A DNA stretch of 64,000 nt from Metridium senile (Eukaryota > Cnidaria > Anthozoa > Actiniaria > Metridiidae). The translations under genes and the position numbers were made by a program. Within the stretch, counting starts at the first letter, position 1; every line of letters starts with the position of its first letter. The notes beneath the pieces are model-generated. The model did not search any database. It saw only the letters and a list, made by a program, of their open reading frames with translations, and was not told the origin of the DNA. Below are positions 57,250 through 64,000 of the stretch, piece by piece. The stretch spans positions 4,286,229 through 4,350,228 of the forward strand of contig OX459110.1 of NCBI GenBank assembly GCA_949775045.1. Reading direction: 5' to 3'.

Positions 57250-60200
57250 ATATAAACAAACAAATAAATATATAAATTATGTGCCGAAGAAAATGTATAT
57301 TGATATATGGCTCTTTATAAGTTAATAAATTATTTTTATTAATTATCAATTAGTTAATTAATAACATAATATATAAATAATAAATTTATAAGTGGCAAAT
57401 GTTTTTAATTTTAATGAACATACTTACCATTAAGTTGTCTCAGGTATTCCACATAAGCAACTACTAATTCTGTTTCATTGATGTATTTCTGTGTGCAACA
57501 AACAAACAAACAAACATATATTATAATTATTATCATAATCAGTTGTCATAATCCCTGTTAATTTATATTATAAATTTTACAGTGAACGATGGGATGAACG
57601 ATAAGTCTAGTCTACCTGAAGATGATTTTTCATGAGAATAATTTTGTTTACTGCGCGCTGCTCGAGCGCAATATTGAAAAAAAGTCGCATGTTTTGTTAT
57701 TCTTTAAGCACACGTTTGGGATCCCTGTGGTGATGATGATAATGATAATGATAATGTATTTATATAGCGCACTTTCTATGTGTATATATTCAAATGCGCT
57801 TTACACATTGTAGTTAGCTGTTAGTAGTTAGTATATATTAGTGTAAGTGTAGGCCTTTCACTGAGGATGGTCGTGACCTGCGTCCTCAGTCGTTCTTTTA
57901 CGTCCCCCCGATTAATGGTTAGTGTGTGAGTGGCGAGACGGGACCTCCGATTTAACGTCCTTATCCGAGAGGACGCGAAGCCTAGCAATTATAAACCGAA
58001 ATAAATACAAAGTTATAACATTCTCCTCAATTATTTAAAGACCCTGAGTGATGGTCCGGCTGGGGTTTGAACCCCCGACCTCCCGGTTAACAGGCCGTGC
58101 TCTCCCAACTGAGCTAACCCGTTAATCGGTATTTTTTGGTGATTGGTTTGTCGTGCAGAAATGCACATGACTAGGCTTTCTCACACTATCACAAACACTA
58201 TCACTGGAATTGAAGAAAGTAGTTTTTTTGAATACAAAATACTACCCTTCATCGCACGACTTTTCAAGAAAAGCCACAGGAATCCCATCTGCGCCCCTTC
58301 GAACATATACACCACAGGAACCCCATCTGCACACTCAAATAACAAATGATCAGACTTTTTTCAATATTGTATTCTCATTAAAAAAATAGACTTGTTGGGT
58401 TGCCTGTGGGTGGCAGAGGTGTGTGTTGTAAATATTCAAATGAATGTAGTCTAGTAGTGAACTTGTGTGAGTGAGCGTCAATGAAGAGCCCAAAGAGGAA
58501 TTGATGGTTGTAAATATATAATATATATGTTTAAAAAATAATTTAATTTATATATGACTTTAAATGACTAAGCCAACTCACCTTGAGTCCTAATTCAAAT
58601 ATCTTAATGGCCACAGCTTTGTCTTTACTGCAGTAGAACTCCATTAGAGCTGATGCCACAAACACCTTGAAAAACAACAATAATAATTAATATACACATG
58701 TTTACACAAACCTAGTGCTAAATTAAGTAAAACATAGTTACTTAAACATTGTTAGCAATGAAACTTTAATCAGTTCTATTAAAACCAAGTTTAGACCAAC
58801 AGCTTCTTTTGGGCTAGCCTGCGTCACATCCAGACTTTTTCTCGGTTAAGTCAAGAAGAAAGTCCAGATGTTGAAGACCTAGCTGCAACAGTTCTTTTTA
58901 ATTGTGCAATTGCTGTTTGCCTTTAGTCATTCACTAAGACATCCCTTTTTAAAATGAGTTAGCTAGTGTACAGTATTTTGGTTTGAACAATTATTGTCGA
59001 CCATCGCGCACTTCAATCATCATATTTTTTTGAATATTGTTTGAAATATTTGATGTCTAGTTTTGTTAGTTTTTAGTTTATTATATATTTAGGTTTTTAG
59101 TTGATTGTAAGTTTTCATACATGAAAGTTTGTCCTGGTGTCTTCTCTTGCTCTCTTGAATACAATTCTACTTTGTTTGACCCCCTCTGCTCTTCTAGAGA
59201 ACCGCATGTACTGTATATAGGCCTGTAAAACATACAACAAAACAGGTTATCACTGATGATAGTGATGGTGGTGATGGTGGTGGTGATGATGATGATGTAA
59301 GTGATGATGATGGTGTTGGTGATGGTAATGAAGATATAAAATGATATTAGTGATAATGACGATAATTAAGGATTATAATGATGATGGTAATAGAGAAGAT
59401 GATGATGATGATAAAGATGATGAATTTATTATGATGATGATTGTAATGATGATGATGATTGTGATGATGGTGGTGGTGGTTGCAGTGAAGATAATATAAG
59501 AAATGGTTATGATGATGATGAAGAAGGTGATGGGGATGATGAATATGATGATGATGAATATTATGATGATGATGATTGTGATGATGGTGGTGGTGATGAA
59601 GATAATATTAGAAATGGTTATGATGATGATTAAAGCGGTGATTGTAATTAAGAGTGGGAGGTTTGGGACTAGTTGGATGTGTGGGGACTGGGCAGCTGCT
59701 TTTTTACCTATCTACCCAAACACACTACCCTGTAACTGTGTGTCAAACTAGTTCCAAATCTCCCACTCGTGTCTATAGGGGATATATATTTGTTACACCA
59801 AACTCACCAGTGTAGGATCAACACCTTCTAGTCCAATAAACTTCTCATAAATCTCTTTTGCTTTAGTGAATTTCATCCTTCCCTATAAAACAACAAAGAC
59901 AATCACTGAATAAAGGAATGGACGAATGATTGAATGAATGAAAATATGAAAGAATGGATGAATGAACAAATTAATAAATTATCAAATGAATGAAAGAATG
60001 AATGTGTGAATGAACAAATAATTTTAAATTTAATGTCAACAGAACGAATGAGTGATTGAATAAATGAATGAATGAATGAATGAAAAAATGAAGGAAAGAA
60101 CAAATGAATGTTTAAATGAATGAATAGAAGAATGAATGAATGATTTAATGAAAGAATGAACAAATGAACGGTTAAATAGATGAAAACTATATAAATGACT

Positions 60201-61193
60201 GAATATAAGCTGTACATAATATCTTTCTTACCTCTTCAAAGTCTGCATAAGCTAGATATATCAACAGGTTTAATCCCATCAAACTACTGATAGCTCTTTC
60301 ATACAGATTGGACGCCTCCTCGCTAAGAAGCTTAGATGGCTGCATGTCCTAAAACCAAGACAATATAGAGCAGTCAAAACCCTGTGCTCCAAACCTTGAA
60401 CATGCACAGTCAGAGCTACAGGTGAATAGGGTTGAGATTGTGCATTGTTTATTTTGATTTGAGTGTTATAATTCATTCATGGTCAGTCATAACCAAATAC
60501 AATAAAACGCTAACAATTTAGTAAAAGCCCAAATACTCAATCACATCGTAAAAGATATCATGTTTGAATGTGCGATTTTCATGGTCCACGAAATTCAGTC
60601 TTTCGCAAGGTGCATGCTGGACCATGGGTTGTTAAAACCCATCGACCAATGAGTTTGGGGTAGGTACCAGAGTGAGCTCCAATAGCACCAGACTACCCCC
60701 CTGAGGTAACCAGGAGATAACCATGGCAACCAAACCACAGCTCCCCCAGTACCTGTCACACTGATACATGTTACAGTGGAATTTATACTTACCATGAAGA
60801 CGTCATTCAGGCCAGAGGAGGGAGGGTGGGGAAATTTGTGAACCATGATGCCAGCACTATAAACACAGCTATAAAACCAGCTCTGGACTCCTTAAGTGCA
60901 TGTGGTGCTAACCGCTGGTCAGCAAGCATTGTCTCGATTTTAACTTAGCCTAAATTACATTTAGCCGCATAAAAACAATGAAAAATAGAAATACCACTTA
61001 CTCCTTTCTCAGCCAGGTTCTTGCTGGTCGTCTCAAGATAAGCCGCTGCCTCATACCATACATCAGGGTTAAATCCCATACATTGTAAACATTGCTCATA
61101 ACCATACATAACCCTCTTGGTAAGTAACACTGTGTCGTCTATCCATAGAGGGTTACCACGCTCCCAGAAGATATACTTTTTCCAGATTTGAAG
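52130..61193 (-). CDS. CSTF3: CSTF3 (CstF-77) homologue, 3' twelve exons; 5' part outside the window
   Basis: Exons in transcript order: 61193-61002, 60348-60232, 59882-59808, 59222-59121, 58665-58582, 57488-57428, 57014-56951, 56376-56280, 54701-54603, 53560-53413, 52900-52809, 52360-52130. All keep frame, giving 453 aa plus stop; human CSTF3 has 717 aa, so about 260 N-terminal residues lie beyond 64000. HAT (half-a-TPR) repeats include IWYEAA-type [40 protein letters not shown] and VEKRRL. After the HAT region comes the monkeytail: a Pro-rich segment ([29 protein letters not shown]) and the C-terminal [13 protein letters not shown]. CstF-77 dimerises and bridges CstF-64 and CstF-50 in pre-mRNA 3' end cleavage in the nucleus. 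Donor 54602 is a weaker GTTAGA. Introns are packed with minisatellites. Confidence 0.96.
52480..52690 (-). repeat. ATC/ACC-rich microsatellite in the last CSTF3 intron
   Basis: Irregular (ATC)n and (ACC)n; no unit longer than a few trinucleotides is conserved. Confidence 0.8.
53082..53126 (+). repeat. (GTT)n microsatellite
   Basis: About 15 uninterrupted GTT units in the CSTF3 intron between the 53.5 and 52.9 kb exons. Confidence 0.95.
53575..54570 (+). repeat. GAT-rich minisatellite with an 81-bp unit
   Basis: The first half is irregular (GAT/AAT/GGT). From about 54040 there are five to six units of 81 bp with AATGATGAAGATGATGATAA and AATGTTGATGATAATGATGG (54121 to 54202). It fills the intron between the 54.7 and 53.5 kb CSTF3 exons. 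Long frames on both strands are repeat artefacts. Confidence 0.93.
54868..55587. mobile_element. 720-bp long inverted repeat in a CSTF3 intron
   Basis: TTTAAGGTTACCGTCCACGT at the left and its near complement at the right. Arms of about 330 bp pair throughout, for example GCTTATATAACAGAGAATAA near 54965 with TTATTCTCTGTTATATAAGC near 55460, and AAAACCGTGTCCAGTTTTTT near 55142 with its complement near 55265. The loop is under 60 bp. No frame. A large fold-back transposon. Confidence 0.85.
55935..56030. mobile_element. Fold-back family B, half copy
   Basis: CTGAAAACAAATAAACAAAG, AATCATGTGTCACTTGTTGT AGTGTTA, TTTACGTTGACAATGTTAAT and ATGACATTGA match the left arm of the element at 5169-5477. 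Confidence 0.6.
56570..56698 (+). repeat. Dispersed repeat, copy 2
   Basis: Near-identical to 40308-40440 (TTGTACCATGTGATCGCTTC, CACCCCCAAGGCCACATTTT, TTTAACCACTCT...AGTGATTTTCA). In a CSTF3 intron. Confidence 0.75.
57027..57275 (+). repeat. (AAAT)n microsatellite, ~230 bp
   Basis: Nearly pure AAAT/ATAA repeats, beginning about 12 bp upstream (in transcript direction) of the CSTF3 exon at 57014, so close to its splice acceptor. Confidence 0.97.
57729..58128 (-). mobile_element. tRNA-derived SINE (family 3), near full length
   Basis: On the minus strand the head reads GGGTTAGCTCAGTTGGGAGA (A box) and GGGGGTTCAAACCCC (B box) with a tRNA-like anticodon arm GGCCTGTTAACC (GTT). A unique body follows, then GTAAAGCGCATTTGAA and GTGCGCTATATAAATACATT and a (TTATCA)n tail. 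The acceptor stem no longer pairs, so it is not a functional tRNA gene. It is in sense orientation inside a CSTF3 intron. Confidence 0.85.
59262..59640 (+). repeat. GAT-rich repeat with a ~125-bp duplication
   Basis: (GAT)n/(GGT)n mixture. GAAGATAATATAAGAAATGG TTATGATGATGATGAAGAAG near 59487 recurs as GAAGATAATATTAGAAATGG near 59598, so a block of about 110 bp is duplicated. In a CSTF3 intron. Confidence 0.8.
59905..60190 (+). repeat. (AATG)n-type degenerate microsatellite
   Basis: Irregular GAATGAAT/GAATGAAC repeats in the CSTF3 intron between exons at 60.3 and 59.9 kb. Confidence 0.85.
60453..60620. mobile_element. Fold-back family C, copy 2
   Basis: TTTGAGTGTTATAATTCATTC, ATTTAGTAAA, TGAATGTGCGATTTTCATGG TCCACGAAATTCAG and GGTGCATGCTGG match 22671-22887. 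In a CSTF3 intron. Confidence 0.6.
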
Positions 61194-61254
61194 CTGAGAA
61201 AATAATTGAACAAAATTGATGGTCAGAATATGTCTGGAGATGTTTTTAAAATTT

Positions 61255-61435
61255 TATTCATCACCATCACTGTCACTTTAACCATCACTGCAACCATCAT
61301 TATAATTACCATTATTATCACCATTATCATCATCATCATCAGAGTAACCCTCACTGTCACTGTAGCCATATCACTATCACCATCATTGTCACCATTATTA
61401 TTAATATTATAACCACCATCACTGTAACCATCATT

Positions 61436-61478
<43 letters not shown>

Positions 61479-61640
61479 GAGTAACCCTCACTGTCACTGT
61501 AGCCATATCACTATCACCGTCATTGTCACCATTATTATTAATATTATAACCACCATCACTGTAACCATCATTATCACCATTATTATTATCATCATCATCA
61601 TTATCACTGTCATTATTACCATTATTATCATCATCATCAT
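61255..61640 (+). repeat. ATC/ATT-rich region with a tandem duplication
   Basis: CAGAGTAACCCTCACTGTCACTG and following ACCATATCACTATCACC occur twice (about 61340 and 61478), showing a ~138-bp duplication within trinucleotide repeat. Confidence 0.8.
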
Positions 61641-64000
61641 TATCACTGTCATTATTAACATCATCATCATCATCAACATAACTGTAACCATCACTGCCAT
61701 CATCATTATCAACAACATCACTGTAACAATCACTGCCATCATCATTATCAACAACATCACTGTAACCATCACTGTCACCATTACTGTCATCATTGACAAC
61801 ATAACTGTAACCATCACTGCCATCATCATCATCAACAACATAACTGTAACCATCACTGCCATCATCATCATCAACAACATAACTGTAACCATCACTGTCA
61901 CCATTACTGTCATCATTGACAACATAACTGTAACCATCACTGCCATCATCATTATCAACAACATCACTGTAACCATCACTGTCACCATTACTGTCATCAT
62001 TGACAACATAACTGTAACCATCACTGTCATCATCATTATCAACAACATCACTGTAACCATCACTGTCACCATTACTGTCATCATTGACAACATAACTGTA
62101 ACCATCACTGTCATCATCATTATCAACAACATCACTGTAACCATCACTGTCACCATTACTGTCATCATTGACAACATAACTGTAACCATCACTGTCATCA
62201 TCATTATCAACAACATCACTGTAACCATCACTGTCACCATTACTGTCATCATTGACAACATAACTGTAACCATCACTGCCATCATCATTATCAACAACAT
62301 CACTGTAACCATCACTGTCACCATTACTGTCATCATTGACAACATAACTGTAACCATCACTGCCATCATCATCATCAACAACATAACTGTAACCATCACT
62401 GTCACCATTACTGTCATCATTGACAACATAACTGTAACCATCACTGCCATCATCATTATCAACAACATCACTGTAACCATCACTGTCACCATTACTGTCA
62501 TCATTGACAACATAACTGTAACCATCACTGTCATCATCATCATCAACAACATAACTGTAACCATCACTGTAACCATCACTGTCACCATTACTGTCATCAT
62601 TGACAACATAACTGTAACAATCACTGCCATCATCATTATCAACAACATAACTGTAACCATCACTGTCACCATTACTGTCATCATTGACAACATAACTGTA
62701 ACCATCACTGCCATCATCATCATCAACAACATAACTGTAACCATCACTGTAACCATCACTGTCACCATTACTGTCATCATTGACAACATAACTGTAACAA
62801 TCACTGCCATCATCATTATCAACAACATAACTGTAACCATCACTGTCACCATTACTGTCATCATTGACAACATAACTGTAACAATCACTGCCATCATCAT
62901 TATCAACAACATAACTGTAACCATCACTGTCACCATTACTGTCATCATTGACAACATAACTGTAACCATCACTGCCATCATCATCATCAACAACATAACT
63001 GTAACCATCACTGTCACCATTACTGTCATCATTGACAACATAACTGTAACCATCACTGCCATCATCATCATCAACAACATAACTGTAACCATCACTGTCA
63101 CCATTACTGTCATCATTGACAACATAACTGTAACCATCACTGCCATCATCATTATCAACAACATAACTGTAACCATCACTGTCACCATTACTGTCATCAT
63201 TGACAACATAACTGTAACCATCACTGTCATCATCATCATCAACAACATAACTGTAACAATCACTGTCATCATCATCATCAACAACATAACTGTAACAATC
63301 ACTGTCATCATCATTATCAACAACATAACTGTAACCATCACTGTCACCATTACTGTCATCATTGACAACATAACTGTAACAATCACTGCCATCATCATCA
63401 TCAACAACATAACTGTAACCATCACTGTCACCATTACTGTCATCATCAACAACATAACTGTAACCATCACTGCCATCATCATCATCAACAACATAACTGT
63501 AACCATCACTGTCACCATTACTGTCATCATTGACAACATAACTGTAACAATCACTGCCATCATCATCATCAACAACATAACTGTAACCATCACTGTCACC
63601 ATTACTGTCATCATCAACAACATAACTGTAACCATCACTGCCATCATCATCATCAACAACATAACTGTAACCATCACTGTCACCATTACTGTCATCATTG
63701 ACAACATAACTGTAACCATCACTGCCATCATCATTATCAACAACATCACTGTAACCATCACTGTCACCATTACTGTCATCATTGACAACATAACTGTAAC
63801 CATCACTGCCATCATCATCATCAACAACATAACTGTAACCATCACTGTCACCATTACTGTCATCATTGACAACATAACTGTAACCATCACTGCCATCATC
63901 ATCATCAACAACATAACTGTAACCATCACTGTAACCATCACTGTCACCATTACTGTCATCATTGACAACATAACTGTAACAATCACTGCCATCATCATTA
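61640..64000 (+). repeat. 84-bp minisatellite reaching the right window edge
   Basis: About 28 units: a 45-bp half (ATAACTGTAACCATCACTGT CACCATTACTGTCATCATTGACAAC) and a 39-bp half (ATAACTGTAACCATCACTGC CATCATCATTATCAACAAC). Period 84 is seen at 62091 and 62175; some units add 12 bp or lose one half. It lies in a CSTF3 intron and runs off the window. The long minus-strand frame (Met/Thr/Val-rich) is a repeat artefact. Confidence 0.96.

Noticed and set aside
58053..58126. A tRNA-Asn gene on the minus strand
   Set aside because: Anticodon arm and A/B boxes look right, but the acceptor and part of the T stem do not pair and the sequence continues into a SINE body and tail.
61494..63998. 834-codon minus-strand frame of Met/Thr/Val/Leu
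   Set aside because: Translation of the 84-bp minisatellite; no domain, and within a CSTF3 intron.

Overview
The window is A+T-rich, intron-bearing eukaryotic DNA. Genes are spliced with GT-AG introns, there are no operons, and most of the sequence is intron, microsatellite or small transposon. The gene set (a MYLIP-type FERM-RING ligase, a MANSC-domain membrane protein, a four-BH-motif BCL2 protein, BORCS5 and CSTF3) is metazoan. The many fold-back elements, tRNA-derived SINEs and a BEL/Pao retrotransposon suit an early-branching invertebrate. A cnidarian is my best guess and a sponge is possible; the species cannot be fixed from sequence alone.

Layout. 1-6.8 kb: no host gene; small inverted-repeat elements, a CR1/L2-like reverse-transcriptase fragment and SINE pieces. 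6.8-12.9 kb (+): a complete four-exon MYLIP/IDOL homologue whose third intron holds a ~0.9 kb TATTC microsatellite. 12.9-21.7 kb: a 48-bp satellite, then an intact BEL/Pao retrotransposon (- strand, 530-bp LTRs identical by eye, one 1809-codon gag-pol frame), then an 84-bp satellite. 24.7-32.0 kb (+): a four-exon gene for a signal-peptide, MANSC-domain, single-pass membrane protein, with a 3.7 kb GAT/GGT minisatellite in its last intron. 35.2-38.9 kb (-): a two-exon anti-apoptotic-type BCL2 gene. 39-47.8 kb: nested fold-back elements and satellite relics. 47.9-49.3 kb (+): a two-exon BORCS5 homologue. 52.1-64 kb (-): the twelve 3' exons (453 codons) of a CSTF3 (CstF-77) homologue; its 5' exons lie beyond the right edge.

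The host genes belong to unrelated pathways (lipoprotein-receptor ubiquitination, cell surface, apoptosis, lysosome positioning, mRNA 3' end formation), so there is no functional cluster. Exon models for the five host genes keep frame across every junction. The unusual content is the mobile and repeat fraction: a very young BEL element, a MITE family with 9-bp target duplications, satellites seemingly bounded by inverted copies of one unit, a fold-back element with two hammerhead-ribozyme-like motifs, a ~720-bp hairpin inside a CSTF3 intron, and a SINE ending about 20 bp before a splice acceptor. Identifications rest on reading the sequence and on remembered family features; nothing was searched.
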